Under the pieces are notes generated by a model. That model was not told where the DNA came from. It saw only the letters and a program-made list of their open reading frames with translations, and ran no database searches. A DNA stretch of 64,000 bases from Siphonodentalium dalli (lineage: Eukaryota; Mollusca; Scaphopoda; Gadilida; Siphonodentaliidae): the NCBI GenBank assembly GCA_032622095.1, contig CP136068.1:123695989-123759988 (forward strand). Direction: 5' to 3'. Positions 22,426 to 34,254 of this stretch are shown piece after piece. Numbering within the stretch: the first letter of the stretch is position 1; each line of letters starts with the position of its first letter. The translations under genes were made by a program, and so were the position numbers.

Positions 22426-23040
22426 CAATATTAAATACTCACTGATGAGTAGTTCCCTTAGGGAATGTTCAGGTAACAAGTTCAACAAATGGCCGTAGGC
22501 GTTTTAGGGGCCTTTTGTTGAATGGCCTATTTAACATTCCTTTAAATGAATAATAGACAAATCCAATACATACCTTTATAACTGAATGGGATAATCCATT
22601 TAGCATATAAAGGGTTAAACGGACCAGAAGTCAATGATATGGGATATGGGTCTCGGGAACAAACAGTGGTAATTGGCATATCATTGGTGTGAGAAAACTA
22701 ATAGTGTGGCTTAAATTTGCCAAATGTTCTTTGTTGGAGTCAGGGATGTGGTCAGGCACCAACACGTTTGAGATGGGGGTTAATTGACGAAGCATACATA
22801 ACTATATTCAGTAAATGCGTTCATGTATGTGTCTTTGTTAACCCGTTCTTTAATAAATACTCATTGACGAGTAGTTTAACCCTTTGGAAATGTTCAGATA
22901 ATAAGTTCAACAAACTTATTATTTGGGCAATTCCGTACACCACGAATGGGAATCCTGCTGTACTATTTATTGTCCGTCGTATATGCTTATATTTCCTGAT
23001 AATGCATCTAGATGAATAATAGGCCCTTCCCATTCATACT
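22426..23040. repeat. Diverged duplication either side of unique DNA
   Basis: 'aatactcactgatgagtag' with 'aatgttcaggtaacaagttc' at 22430-22490 recurs at 22856-22910. No gene is seen. Confidence 0.55.
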
Positions 23041-23189
23041 CTTCCCATCAGTAAACATGTCGGTACCGGCCGTATTCTTACTCATACTGGCAGTGCTAGC
23101 ACCTGCATATAAACATGTAGCCAGTACATGTACCGGCAGCTACAGGCAACCTAATGGCAACATAGTTACAAATCGTTCGTACGGGTACT

Positions 23190-24110
23190 CGGTACCGATT
23201 ATATGATGTTGACAAGAAACCGGCAAACCGACACGAAATCAATCTCGTACTATGTCAGTGCAAATCACCACAATACAACGTCATTTGACATATTGTGGCA
23301 TTATATCATTCAACAGACTTGTTGAGTTTACATGTATTCATTATCTGGAATGTAATAATGTGGTAGCCTGTACCGGCCGGTACCGTACCGATATCAACAA
23401 GCCGTGAAGTTTGTAAGCAGTCAGCCGTGCCGACCCAGCGATACGGGTAACATAAAGGGAACGTAATGGGAAATGTATCATGCAGGGCGTATCGGTGGTA
23501 TGTAAGTAACAGATCGGCAGCCGACACGAAACTAAACTCATGTTATTTCACTCTAAAGCACTAGAATGCAACTTTATTCGACAAAGTATGATGTAATATA
23601 TCATTCAACAGTGTTGAAAAGTTTACTTTCCATGCAGAATGTAATAGTGTGGTGGCTGCGAGTACCGGTGGGTGCCGTGCCTACACAAACATGTCGTTAA
23701 GTGCCGACACTGGCAACATAATGGCAGTTACAGCATGCGTGCAGTCGGTTCCGGCCATATGTAGGCAAGAAACCGAAAATCCGACACGAAATCAAACTCA
23801 TATTATATATTTCAGTGTAAATTGATATGATCTAACGTTATTTGACATGTTCACAGTATGTTGTTCAACAGTCTTGGTTACTCTTGAACAACATAATTAT
23901 ATTCATTTTCTAGAACTTAATAAAGTGCGATGGTAGCACGTACCGGCCGGCATCGTGCGATGTCGTCATGTTTACAAGCAGCCGGTTCGTATGGCCCGGT
24001 ACTCTGCGGTACGGGAACCTATACTGGTATAGCTATAATGCGGGCAGTCGATCAATATACGGGCCACATGCAGGTAAGAAACCGGCAATATGTCTTAACA
24101 AGAAAACCAT
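23190..24110. repeat. Tandem repeat, period about 280 bp, three or more units
   Basis: Ordered landmarks recur at roughly 23214/23514/23765 (CCGACACGAAAYYAA), 23305/23605/23870 (TTCAACAG...TTG) and 23350/23637/23918 (AATAATGTGGTGGC-like, then TACCGGCCGG). Units share about 65-75% by eye. A related single copy is at 28170-28280. Confidence 0.7.
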
Positions 24111-24460
24111 AGTCAGAAATGGTAACGCCACCAATATTATGGCATTACATATAAATAGAAATTATAAAAAATACATAAAATATTTTGATAACAATTGCGT
24201 TTAAACAAGTAATCCTTCAAATTATTACTAACAAAGTAAACGACTGTGGGGTCACTCAACAGATTATAAAGACTTGGACATAGTATACTGTAAATACTAA
24301 AATTTAAATGAAATAATTAAAAGATAAAATTTAGCAAGTAGTAAAAGTTAATTTTCTCATTTTGTTTTGGTTAAATAAAGCAATAATTTAAATGTAACAT
24401 TTGGTTTTAAAAAAATGATTGACCGTGGCTCTTCCAATAATTGCGCGACTGACCTGGTCA
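24111..24460. other. AT-rich, part-shared with 27645-27760
   Basis: 'aacaagaaaaccatagtcag' then 'aatggtaacg' at 24096-24128 recurs at 27648-27680. No coding frame. Confidence 0.45.
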
Positions 24461-24700
24461 ATTGTTCTTAAGAAGTTGTTTTGAGAATTACTATGGAGGG
24501 AAATAGTTGTGGCTGTGGCTTCGCAAGTAATTACCTTGGTGACGTGATGTTAACAAATCTGAACTCCAGTTAACCAAGGACGCTTCATACCAAATATAAG
24601 GTGAATTATTAATTCTTTAGAAGTTGTTTTAAGATTTACTATGGAGGGAAAGAATTGTGGTGCTGGCTTCGCAACTATTTGACCTCATTGCAACAAATAT
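24461..24700. repeat. Diverged tandem duplication, period about 148 bp
   Basis: 'agaagttgttttgagaattac' then 'tatggagggaaa' and 'gtggcttcgcaa' at 24470-24528 recur at 24618-24677. Confidence 0.7.
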
Positions 24701-25065
24701 AAATATTAGTCACTCAGGCAATAGATGTATCTATTCTGTATATTAACTTATTGGGTCTTACGTGTCTTGAGATGTCTAAATAGTTTTCGATGGACAGATC
24801 GCGCAAGGGACCCACGCCAATCTTCTCTGTTGGGATTCCAATTGTTGGCTCATTAAATAGGCGCATATGCTTAAGATACAGTCGCACGCTCCCGTAAGTC
24901 GGGTTTTGGATCCCAGTTAATGAAAATATCATTGAAATAATCGGTTTCCCCCAATAAACATCCATATATTGAATATATATGTTTTGGAGCAGAATTAGGC
25001 AGTCCATATTGGACGCCATCATGGAATTTATTTTGTTTTAATTTTCACACATAATTATTAGTTAT
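24701..25065. other. No supported gene
   Basis: A minus-strand open frame of 102 codons (25022-24714) begins MMASNMDCLILLQNIY. It has no motif I know and no sign of splicing or repeats. It could be chance or a relic. Confidence 0.3.
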
Positions 25066-25620
25066 ATGGATGGAGTTCTCATCAAACCTCACATCCTTGT
25101 ATTGGTTACAGTAATACCCAAAGTAATTGACCACTTAACCACATCAGAATTATTGGTAATTTTTCAGGATTTGAAATCCTGAAAATTTACCAATAATTTT
25201 GCTGTGGTCAAGTGGTCAATTACTTTGGACATTACTGTATAAGGATTGAGTTATCATTAAACCTCAAATCCTTATATTGGTTACAGTAATGCCCAAAGTA
25301 ATTGACCACTTAACCACAGCAGAATTATGGGTATTTTTTCAGCATTTACAATCCTCAAATTACCCATTATTCTGCTGTGGTTAAGTGGTCAATTGCTTTG
25401 AACATTACTGTATGATGATTGAGTTATCATTAAACCTCAAATCCTTATATTGGTTACAGTAATGCCCAAAGTAATTGACCCTTTAACCACAGCATAATTA
25501 TGGGTAATTTTTCAGGATTTAGAATCATGAAAAAATACACACAATTTTGCTGTGGTTAAGTGATCAATTACTTTGGACATTACTGTATGTAGATGGAGTT
25601 AAACCTCACATCAGTGTGTT
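25066..25620. mobile_element. Triplicated palindromic MITE (period about 174 bp)
   Basis: Three near-palindromes at 25107-25239, 25282-25412 and 25455-25587. Each starts TACAGTAATRCCCAAAGTAA and ends with its inverse ...CATTACTGTA, with a 42-44-bp spacer (TTATCATTAAACCTCA) before, between and after them. TA at each outer edge and CAGT-type ends fit a Tc1/mariner-like MITE. The spacer-MITE unit was then amplified in tandem. Each unit can extrude as a cruciform of about 60-bp arms. Confidence 0.85.
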
Positions 25621-25789
25621 GGGGATTTGGACCTTGACTTGGGACGTTTGGTTTTTAACGTAACAAATGCGCGTACACCTTATACACAAATTTTTTATGT
25701 AACCAGAGTTTTTCTGGGATAAGATGAGTCTGAAGCCTGTTTACATTTCAAAATGTTGTCAGTTTTGTATTGTCTGCAGCGGATCTCGA
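25621..25789. other. No gene seen
   Basis: Short linker without motifs. Confidence 0.4.
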
Positions 25790-26590
25790 CGCGTTGAAGC
25801 AAAAGTTACAAAAGATAAAATGTGTATGTGACGAGACTATAATACAAATGAAAAAAATAAATTGAGGGAGGGGTGGGTGATACAGGGAACTAAGGATTGA
25901 ACTGATATAAATTTGTAGAGCAATAACGACCAATGTTGACATATTATGCATATCAACTCTACTGTTGCAACAAGGCTATAAAATAGGGGGGTGTCAGAAT
26001 CTTAGTCATCTCTATATAGTGCCAGAATAGTCATTTATGGAGTTCTATAAGATGTTGGGTTGGTTATATGGACTCGGAGAAAAAAGGGGTTTGTACCGAT
26101 GAAGTTGATGAACTGACATAAATTAGTGGATCGATGTTGCCATGTAATGCATCGTGACTGTACTAAAGCAGCAATTATATAAAATTGGGGGGGGGGGGGG
26201 GGTCTGAAATTATATCTATAGTTGGCACCAGGATTATATAGAAAGGAATAGCAATTGATATACATATACGGTATACTATAGTAATAACATAGACATATAA
26301 GTACAAGTATCACGAGATAAAATATGACGTAACATGACTATATACCGATGAAAGAAATAAATAAATTGGACCGGGATTAGAGGTTGGGTTGGTTATATGT
26401 GGATAATTGGATATGGAATTCATACCGATGAAACGATACAAATTAGTGGAGCGATAAAGACACTTAGTCAGGCTGCGTGGGGGAAATAGGGGTTGATACG
26501 ATAGACCGAAATAAATTTGTCGAGTGATAATGACCAATGTTGACGTATAAAGTAACGCGACTGTACTGTCACACAATTATCAGGTAGAAC
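25790..26590. repeat. Degenerate tandem repeats with motif 'taaatttgtmgagygataa'
   Basis: Landmarks 'accgatgaa', 'yaaattagtggagcgat', 'gaccaatgttgac' and 'ggttgggttggttatatg' recur in order around 25830-26010, 26050-26210, 26345-26440 and 26490-26580. A 16-base G run sits at 26187-26202. Open frames on the minus strand are low-quality Ile/Tyr/Pro-rich translations of the repeat. Confidence 0.6.
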
Positions 26591-26599
26591 CGGTCAAAT

Positions 26600-26860
26600 A
26601 TGACAGGGTACAACACGTAATTATTTCCTAGATCGAAGAAATGATTTTTGTTTTTCGATGATAAAATTTAACATGGGGATTTGCCATTAAAATCGATTTA
26701 TGTCTATAAAACTGTCATTTTTCAAAATTTTGAGCTGAAACTTGGTGTGTATGTGTGTAATACTACTATATTCTTAAAATGACAGAGTTCAGCGCGTAAT
26801 TATGTTTTAGATGGAAGAAATTGAATTTGTTTTCGATAAAAAATTTACAGCGTGTACGGT
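26600..26860. repeat. Diverged tandem duplication, about 170 bp
   Basis: 'tgacagggtacaacacgtaa' at 26609 and 'tgacagagttcagcgcgtaa' at 26779 begin two similar blocks, each continuing with 'gatsgaagaaat' and 'ttttcgat'. Confidence 0.65.
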
Positions 26861-27126
26861 GTACGGCCTACGGGTCATTGAGTATGCTCAATTTTTGTAA
26901 ACAAACTTTTGTCAATAGCCGTTTTGGTCAAACTAAACCTTCTTCGACCGGGACAGCAGATTCGAATAGTAGCTAAGATGTATTTAGATAGAATTATCAA
27001 AAGAATATGACCGATCAGGGTACATTTTAAGAGAATAGAGTGGGGAAATCTTGGTGATAATTCCAGAAAATAAAGATGGAGGAGGAGAATCACAATTAAA
27101 CTTCCCACAATGCACTTCACTAAACC

Positions 27127-27572
27127 AGGGGTTCTCAATGGGTTACACATTATTTTCAGTCTATCAGATTATTTATATTTTCAACAACAAGTGACTTTAA
27201 GTTTACAATTTCAGCCTGTCCTGACTCTATCGATACGATTTAACACATTTTCAAAAACGTATTATACACCGGTGGCGTTAACTTTACAATTTAAGCATCT
27301 ACGTGATTCTATCGGTACGATTGAGTAAGGTACAAACAAGAATACATCAGGGGCTCCCAATGGGTTATATATTATTTTCAGTCTATCAAATTATTTATAT
27401 TTTCAACAACATATTATTACACCGGTGACTTTAAGTTTACAATTTCAGCCTGTCCTGACTCTATCGATACGATTTATCATATTTTCATAAACATATTATA
27501 CACCGGTGACGTTAACTTTACAATTTCGGCATCTAAGTGATTCTATCGGTACGATTGAGTAAGGTACACAAA
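27127..27572. repeat. Tandem duplication, about 222-bp unit, two copies
   Basis: 'ttattttcagtctatcaratt' to 'cggtacgattgagtaaggta' occurs at 27150-27332 and again at 27371-27568 with high similarity, including 'tttcagcctgtcctgactct'. Confidence 0.85.
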
Positions 27573-28270
27573 ATCTCCAAGAATACATTCGCCCTGTCCA
27601 CCACGCAATATCAAACTCACAGAAGCTAGAAACACTACAGGTGGCGTAACAAGAAAACCAATGTCAGAAATGGTAACGCGCTCAAGATAATATATTATAT
27701 ACCCATGATTGTAATTATAGAATATAAAATATATTGGTTTCGCGAATGACCAACTCAGAATTCCGTTAAAATAAAAATAACAACCAGCACCTAATTAACG
27801 AGCCGGCGGCCGACTCCGCCGTCTCTGACCACAACCTCCAGTGAGCTGCAGAACGTAAAAAGGTCTATAAAAGTTGAAATATAAGACTTACAATTTTATT
27901 TCTTTTATTCGTAATTGACATAGCTTATCACAAACCAAAAATCAACATTATTGACATAACGTTAATTAACGACAATAAACGAAATTGAAATTCCCAACTA
28001 AACCTCTTATCGGACTCGGCCTCCGGCTCGCAGTTCGACTTTTAATCATCCCAAAAATTCCCATTCTATAAATAAAACACCCATGTTAATGTCAGCGCCC
28101 ACGCGAAACTAGAATCTCTACATTAGTATACACGCGGCGCGCGTAATAAATATGCATATTTACACCAAGAACACGACAAGACGACACGAATCAAAGATTA
28201 TATTATTTCAGTGTTGATCTCAATTTAACGCATGAATTCTTGCATAGCTTACTTCTGTGCATTTTCTGGA
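27573..28270. other. No gene seen
   Basis: Shares a short block with 24096-24200. Includes a GC-richer patch (GAGCCGGCGGCCGACTCCGC at 27801). The end (28170-28270) is a single relative of the 23-24 kb tandem repeat. Confidence 0.4.
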
Positions 28271-28332
28271 GTGTAATAATGTGGAAAGATCGACGACTTT
28301 TCAATTTCTGGCCACAAACTTGGCCGCAATTA
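28271..28332. repeat. Short inverted repeat, left copy
   Basis: About 60 bp containing 'gatcgacgacttttcaattt' and 'ctggccacaaacttggccgc' is the near-exact inverse of 32341-32395. The pair brackets the 28476-31888 element and its satellite-like flanks. Confidence 0.75.
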
Positions 28333-29129
28333 TCTGTGTCGATCGCTGCATGTCGTATACCGATATAGGCACAACATGAAGTTTGTCCCAAGTCAATCAG
28401 AACCGGCTTGTATAGGCAATTAACATAGAGGAAAATCGGTCTACCGTGCAGGTATCCAGCACAGGCCACATATAGTCCAGGAGATATTGGTCAACCTCTG
28501 CACCCCCCCAGGACTTAACTTCACCCCACTATTTTTCTTCCTTAAGGTCTCCTCTAATTTTTTTCACTTGTTAACAAGAAAAAAAAGTGGCCGCAGAGAC
28601 TCTAGACAAGATGGCGCCCATCATGGCGGCCATTTTTTTTAAATGCACCAGGTCTCTTTGATCGCCATTATAGTAAAGATGATAGTACATGCGGTCTTGT
28701 TTTCCGCTCGATTCGTTATGCTAATATGCAACCCTTACAAATTAGCCAAAAATCCGACACCAGAATCCAATATGGCGGCCAAGATGGCCGCCGAAATGTG
28801 AAAATATGCTATTTTTCTGACATGTTACCACATTTCGTTTGTCTCTGTGGGAAAATGTTAGAATGTTTGCGTCATGTTATACATTTATCATATAGAGGAG
28901 TCATTGTCGAACACATGGGGACCATAATATGCATTCATTGCGGGATATTTTTGTCCGATATCACGTTTTCCCAAATTCCGGTATCATAGGTCAAAGCCTA
29001 ATCTCCGTTAATAACGCGATGTTATGTTTCGAATCAATGCATGTTATTGCTACTATAACAACACCCATGCATATATATTTGTAGGAGATACTCGAGCTAG
29101 GATTCCTCTTATACCTGAGTTGAGGAATA

Positions 29130-29600
29130 TTTACCCAAATCCAAGATGGCGGCCAAAATGGCCACCAGAAATAAAAAATCGCCGAAAATCGCTGATTTTA
29201 ACATCAGTGAGCATTATTGTCATGACAACTCCACACCTGCTTACTATTGTAAGTTGGGAACACTTAGGCGAAGAACTTTCCTTGTACCATATCCAAATAA
29301 AAGTCCCCCAAATCCAAAATGGCGCCCACAATGGCGGACAGATTTTGAATAATCACTGAAATTCCCTCATATTCACATCATTGGGCATTATTGTCGAGAC
29401 AACTCCACCCATGCTTACAATTGAGTTGGACATACTGAGATCAAGTAATTACATTACATCTCATGCAAGAAATGGTTTTCCAAATCGAAGATGGCGGCCA
29501 AAATGGCGTCCGAAATTTGAAAACAAGTCTACATTCCTTTACTTTATTACGATGGGCGTTATTGTTTCGCGATTTCTATCCACCATTACATGTTGATATG
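29130..29600. repeat. 175-bp tandem repeat rich in 'aagatggcggccaaaatgg'
   Basis: Units start with 'ccaaatccaagatggcggcc' or a close variant at about 29134, 29310 and 29484. Each continues with 'cattattgtcrygacaactc' and 'tgcttacwattg'. The same unit recurs outside the element at 32024-32200. Short open frames beginning MAAKMA are the repeat read through and are not genes. Confidence 0.75.
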
Positions 29601-29975
29601 GAATAGTGACATGAAGTATTCATTAGTGTTTGGCAATTGATACTCACAGCCAACATAAACCATCTACTAGTTCAACTTAAAGGTATCAAAAGCGCATAAC
29701 ATAGGTCTTATCCTTCTGGAAAGATGAAACACCACAATTAATATCGCGATGTGGCATTTCGAAATCCAGTCTCCACTTAGCACCGATAATGGCCGTAAGC
29801 GTAGGTGCGCCGAATAGTTATATCAGAACAATTACCTGATAACAGTTGCTGATTTGCCACGTCACGTCCATAATTACCTGGACCAGCTTCCATGTCTTTG
29901 TCTGATAAATCTAGGTCGCTCACACCGACAAAGTATTCACCACTTCCTGGTAGTATGGTCCCTCTAATCATAACG
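29600..29975. repeat. Block duplicated at 32250-32760
   Basis: Ordered matches: 'atactcacagccaa', 'catttcgaaatccag/attc', 'gcaccgataatggccg', 'tgataaatctaggtcg/attaatctagctcg', 'cacttcctg'. A minus-strand frame (29971-29777) is open only in this copy. Confidence 0.6.
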
Positions 29976-30237
29976 TTTCAAACAATTCATTTTCCGGTGT
30001 CTAGCTTACAGAATGTCATCTCTATGTATGTGTCTCATACCCCAGGGATAACGACATGTACACATGGCGAACCAGTTAGCTAGTCACTTCTCAATAGATG
30101 GTTCGTCAACTCACAAACTCAGCGAACGCATTGGCATATGTGGACAACTTCGACAGTGTTTCGAAGGTTGCTAGCTGTCTCATTCCCTTGGACAGATGTC
30201 TATCTGATAAGGAGAAGACCCTAGTGTACAGACTACC

Positions 30238-30490
30238 CACACTTCTTGACCTTTATCCGAAGCAAATTGTGTGACGCCCCGCAGTTGTCTCGTCGAATAT
30301 ATCCCAGCAGAGAAGAACAATGCTCGCGGTGCTAGTTTGTGGACATGCGCCATGATAGTGGGAATGAAATGGGCCAATGTATACACCACCCCTACACCTG
30401 GTGCATGTTTAAGATATCGAATGTCATGCGTGTCGGTTTTATTTGGTGTGGTAAGATTGTATTTCCACATCCGGTACGAAGCCTTTCTGA
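30238..30490 (-). repeat. Inverted pair of diverged blocks, first copy
   Basis: The minus strand reads 'aatacaatcttaccac', 'cccactatcatggcgcatg', 'ccacaaactagcaccg' and 'gtctgtacactagggtcttc', closely paralleling the plus strand at 31105-31365. The shared frame contains HKLAPRALFFSAGIYSTRQL in this copy and HKLAPCVLFSSAWICSVRRL in the other, so a relic coding segment is possible. Family unknown. Confidence 0.5.
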
Positions 30491-31104
30491 TTCAACTACG
30501 TACACTTTTGTCTGGATAATAATATGCTAGCTTCCCTCAAAACAGTCGGATGGACTAAAGGATAATGTCTTTATAGCATGAATGTATGCGTTGTTTGTTA
30601 TCCTCTCTCGGGGTTAGTGTCAGTATGTGGGCGGTATTATTCAAGAAAATGTCAGGAACTGTGGTGCATTTGTTTCACTATGTATTTAAAGAAAAAAATT
30701 ACAGTCTCGATGGCAATGGCTGTGGCCGTTGGGGAACGCGACCTTTATGCTCATATAGCTTTATATATATAACTTTAGAATATAATAGTTAATGTCTCAT
30801 GTAGGAAAATGGTCACAATGGTGATGTTACCAAGAAATCACTTGGTGTACCAACGTTTGTTGAACTGAATGCAAGAGCTCATCAACGTAACATTCCTCTG
30901 GATGTTCTTCGCGTTGAACATTTCACCATTTTGTTGATGGCATTTGTATTTTCTTGAACCATACCACCCAGCGTGAGTATGACATATCAACCAACTATCA
31001 AAGGTATCGCCTTTAAGACTACACCCCAGTCTTGGTATACAGCAGTAGCCAATGGCATACTCCTGGTCCAGTTGTTTAAGAACGGCTTCCAAACGGATGG
31101 GAAC

Positions 31105-31370
31105 ATACAATCTTAGCATACAAGGAAAGAAAAGCCACACATGAGATCCTGTCTGAATCTAAAACATAACAAAATAAGGGGCGGTGCAGTCATGGTCCAA
31201 ATTCAGTTCCACTATCATGACACATACCCACAAACTAGCACCGTGTGTATTGTTTTCATCTGCTTGGATCTGTTCGGTGAGACGATTGCTGGACGCCAAC
31301 AAGCTTGTTCTTATGATCACGTTCAAGGAGTTTGGGTATATTATGCATTATGGTCTTCTACGCCTTAGCA
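31105..31370 (+). repeat. Inverted pair of diverged blocks, second copy
   Basis: Partner of 30238-30490 on the opposite strand. Similar peptide in one frame, interrupted in both copies. Confidence 0.5.
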
Positions 31371-31989
31371 GAAATGCAACCGTCAAATGTCGGGCTTTCA
31401 ACATTCGAAGCCATATACAGAAGTTGTCCGGGTACGTCAGTGCATTAGATGAGTATGTGAATTGATGAACCATATATTGAGAAGTGGCTGTTTGGGAAGA
31501 TCACCAGGTGACAAACGAAAGGTGGTAACATGTCAGAAAAATAGCATATTTTCACATTTCGGCGGCCATCTTGGCCGCCATATTGGATTCTGGTGTCGGA
31601 TATTTGGCTAATTTGTAAGGGTTGCATATTAGCATAACGAATCGAGCGGAAAACAAGACCGCATGTACTATCATCTTTACTATAATGGCGATCAAAGAGA
31701 CCTGGTGCATTTAAAAAAAATGGCCGCCATGATGGGCGCCATCTTGTCTAGAGTCTCTGCGGCCACTTTTTTTTCTTGTTAACAAGTGAAAAAAAATTAG
31801 AGGAGACCTTAAGGAAGAAAATTAGTGGGGTGAAGTTAAGTCCTGGGGGGGGGGGGTGCAGAGGTTGACCAATATCTCCTGGACTAATATGGCGCACATA
31901 AACCTGCAAGCTGACACGACAATATACAATTATACATACACTCAGCATCCAGCAATGCATCCAGCAATTGTTGTGAATACTGAGGCGAA

Positions 31990-32235
31990 GTACATATCTT
32001 ATATCTCATCCAACAAAAAGTCTTCCAAATCGAAAATGGCGCCCAAAATGGTGGAAACATTTTGAAAACTCACTCATAATCACAAAGTGGGCATTATTGT
32101 CACGACAACTCCATCCATGCTTACAGTTGAGTTGAGAATACTGAGGTGAAGTAATTATCTTACATCTCATCCGAGAAATTGTTTCCCAAATCAAAGATGG
32201 CGGCTATATTCCTTTAGTTTCTGACAATAGGCATT
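31990..32235. repeat. Additional copies of the 175-bp 'gatggcggcc' repeat
   Basis: Units at about 32024 and 32186 match those at 29134-29600, outside the right inverted arm. Confidence 0.7.
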
Positions 32236-32249
32236 ATTGTTACTCGACG

Positions 32250-32760
32250 TTTACCCGCCTTGACGTAACTATGGATATAATATGGAACATTGATACGACG
32301 TATTCGTTTGAGTTGGGCAATTTATACTCACAGCCAAGATAATTGCGGCCAAGTTTGTGGCCAGAAATTGAAAAGTCGTCGATCTTTCCACATATTAATT
32401 TTTACTTGTGGCATAATATCGATATGTACAGAAGAACCGGTACAGTAATCAACTATCGGTTCATACTTATAGAAATCGTCTTCAAATGTATAATATTGCT
32501 AGTAGCCATTTGGACGGACGAAAGCCCCACAATTATGGTATTTCGAAATCCATTCTCCGGTAAGCGCCGATAATGGCCGCAACCGCAATGTGCCGAGTAG
32601 CTATATTATGACTAGCAAACAATTACACGAGAACTGATTCTGATTTGTCAGTTGTCACATTCAAAATTATCTGGACAAAACTTTCCATCTCTTGGTTTGA
32701 TTAATCTAGCTCGATCACAACAACAAGTTTAGTATTCAACACTTCCTGTGAGAAGGGTAA
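32250..32760. repeat. Second copy of the 29600-29975 block, plus inverted repeat partner
   Basis: Contains the partner of 28271-28332 at 32341-32395, followed by an insertion (32400-32520) not present in the first copy, then the shared 'gcgccgataatggccgc' part. Confidence 0.6.
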
Positions 32761-33045
32761 GTGTAAACGTATTTCTATTTCCAAATCCAAGCAAATAACA
32801 TTATATAAAGATGACACATATACGCATAATAGAAGTGTTAATATATGGACATGAGGATCAGACAAGCCCGAGGGTTTATATGAAGACCCCTCTTTGGCTA
32901 CATGCCCAGTCCCCCAATAAGTGAGGGAGGGGTATAGTTCAGACGGGAAGGTTTGGAAATAAAGGTTTTCGAAGAATTGGAGATAAATAACAGAATTTGA
33001 GTTAGGGGTGGAAAAAAGGGTGTGTTAGGGATAGCAGTAGGCAGA
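32761..33045. other. No gene seen
   Basis: Purine-rich toward 33000-33050. No supportable frame. Confidence 0.4.
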
Positions 33046-33053
33046 GGGGGAAA

Positions 33054-34158
33054 CAGGGACGTGGCTAGAGGGTCTCCATTCGGGGGTGTCCACCTTGTGA
33101 AATTCCAACTGCACCCCCTTGATTCAGAATCAGTCCAAACACAAGTTTTGCATAATTTCATTTGCACCCCCTCGCACCTCAATGCTCAGACCTTATCTCC
33201 TATATATTCATAAATCATGGTTCTGTATTCCCGGTATGAATGAGAACATTAAGTATTTCAACCTGAAAAATTGCATAAATCCTAACATATAGTGGTCTAA
33301 CTCCAGACAAATGCACACGGCTACGGGCATGAGACCAGAACACACCGGGCTGATCATGGTTGTTTGCCCCGGTGTGAGAAAATTTTGAAAACTATACAAG
33401 TAAATCGCAAAGCCTAGCATCTAGACTGGCCACACCTGAAGCTTTCCTATAGTGTTGGAAATTTCAAACCTCATACTCCCACTCAGGTTGGAAAATTCTC
33501 AACTGATGACCACTTCGTCCACAAGTTTGACCAAATGTAGTAAAATGTTTTTTTTTTTAACATATCAGAAGTTCTGTATTGGCCACGGGGGGGGGGGGGG
33601 GGGGGCGGGTTCGCCCCCCCCCCCTGGGTTCGGCCCGGTGTGCGAAAACTTTGAAATCTGAACAAGAAAATCGCAAAATCCTTGCATCTAGACCAGCTTC
33701 AAGCTTCTAGAGTTGGAAATTTCCAACCTGACTTAGGTTGGAAAATTTCCAACTGATAATTCCAACGACAATGTTGACCAAATGTATGACACTATTGTTT
33801 TCTTAATTAAGTAGCAGTTTTTGACTGGCCACGGGGGAGGGAACAGGACACGAGCTTTCCAAGTGTTGGAAATTTCCTACCTGTCACCCCACTGAGGTTG
33901 GGAAAATGTCCAACTGATAACCATTTCAGTCCAAAATTTTGACAAAAAAATAGGAAAATATGCAATATTGGTCCATAAACAATGAATTACCCCCAATAAA
34001 TTGTTTGAAAATCAAACTACAAGAACATTTTCAATCTATAGTTCGTGTGAAATTTCCAACTAATGTTTTTGGCAGGTATGAAATTTCCAACTGTTGAAAA
34101 TTTTGACAAAAGTTGGGGGGGGGGGTGATACCCCAACCCCCCTGTCGCCACGTCTCTG
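33054..34158. mobile_element. Non-autonomous hAT-type element 2
   Basis: The left end CAGGGACGTGGCTAG and the right end, inverted, CAGAGACGTGGCGAC are imperfect terminal repeats. The 8-bp flanks GGGGGAAA (33046-33053) and GAGGGAAA (34159-34166) match at seven positions. The left interior (33085-33450) is the inverse of 2690-3070 in hAT element 1. The right interior carries repeated 'ttggaaatttccaac' blocks (33450, 33715, 33865, 34080) with a period near 200-270 bp. No transposase. Confidence 0.75.
33587..33624. repeat. Long G run facing a C run
   Basis: Nineteen Gs (33587-33605), then CGGGTTCG, then eleven Cs (33614-33624). It could form a G:C hairpin or a quadruplex. Homopolymer length is unreliable in many assemblies. 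Confidence 0.8.
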
Positions 34159-34169
34159 GAGGGAAACGA

Positions 34170-34205
34170 TAGAGAGAGAGAGATATATAGTATATATATA
34201 TATAT

Positions 34206-34240
<35 letters not shown>

Positions 34241-34245
34241 GGGGG
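34170..34245. repeat. (GA)n and (TA)n microsatellite
   Basis: 'gagagagagagatatatag', then alternating TA, then (GA)n ending in a G run. Confidence 0.9.
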
Positions 34246-34254
34246 AGGATACAT

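Larger units (their letters stand above)
28476..31888. mobile_element. 3.4-kb element with about 380-bp terminal inverted repeats
   Basis: AGTCCAGGAGATATTGGTCA at 28476 is inverted at 31888. The two arms (28476-28856 and 31508-31888) match closely throughout, including GTTAACAAG, a G/C run, 'gagactctagacaagatggc' and 'gtacatgcggtcttgttttc'. A clean target duplication could not be found. The interior holds a 175-bp tandem array and an inverted pair of diverged blocks. No transposase is recognised. A third, diverged arm copy lies at 34255-34445. Confidence 0.75.

Noticed and set aside
30838-31140. 100-codon minus-strand frame with several Cys and His
   Set aside because: Looked like a zinc-binding fragment, but spacing fits no family I know and the related block at 30238-30490 does not keep it.
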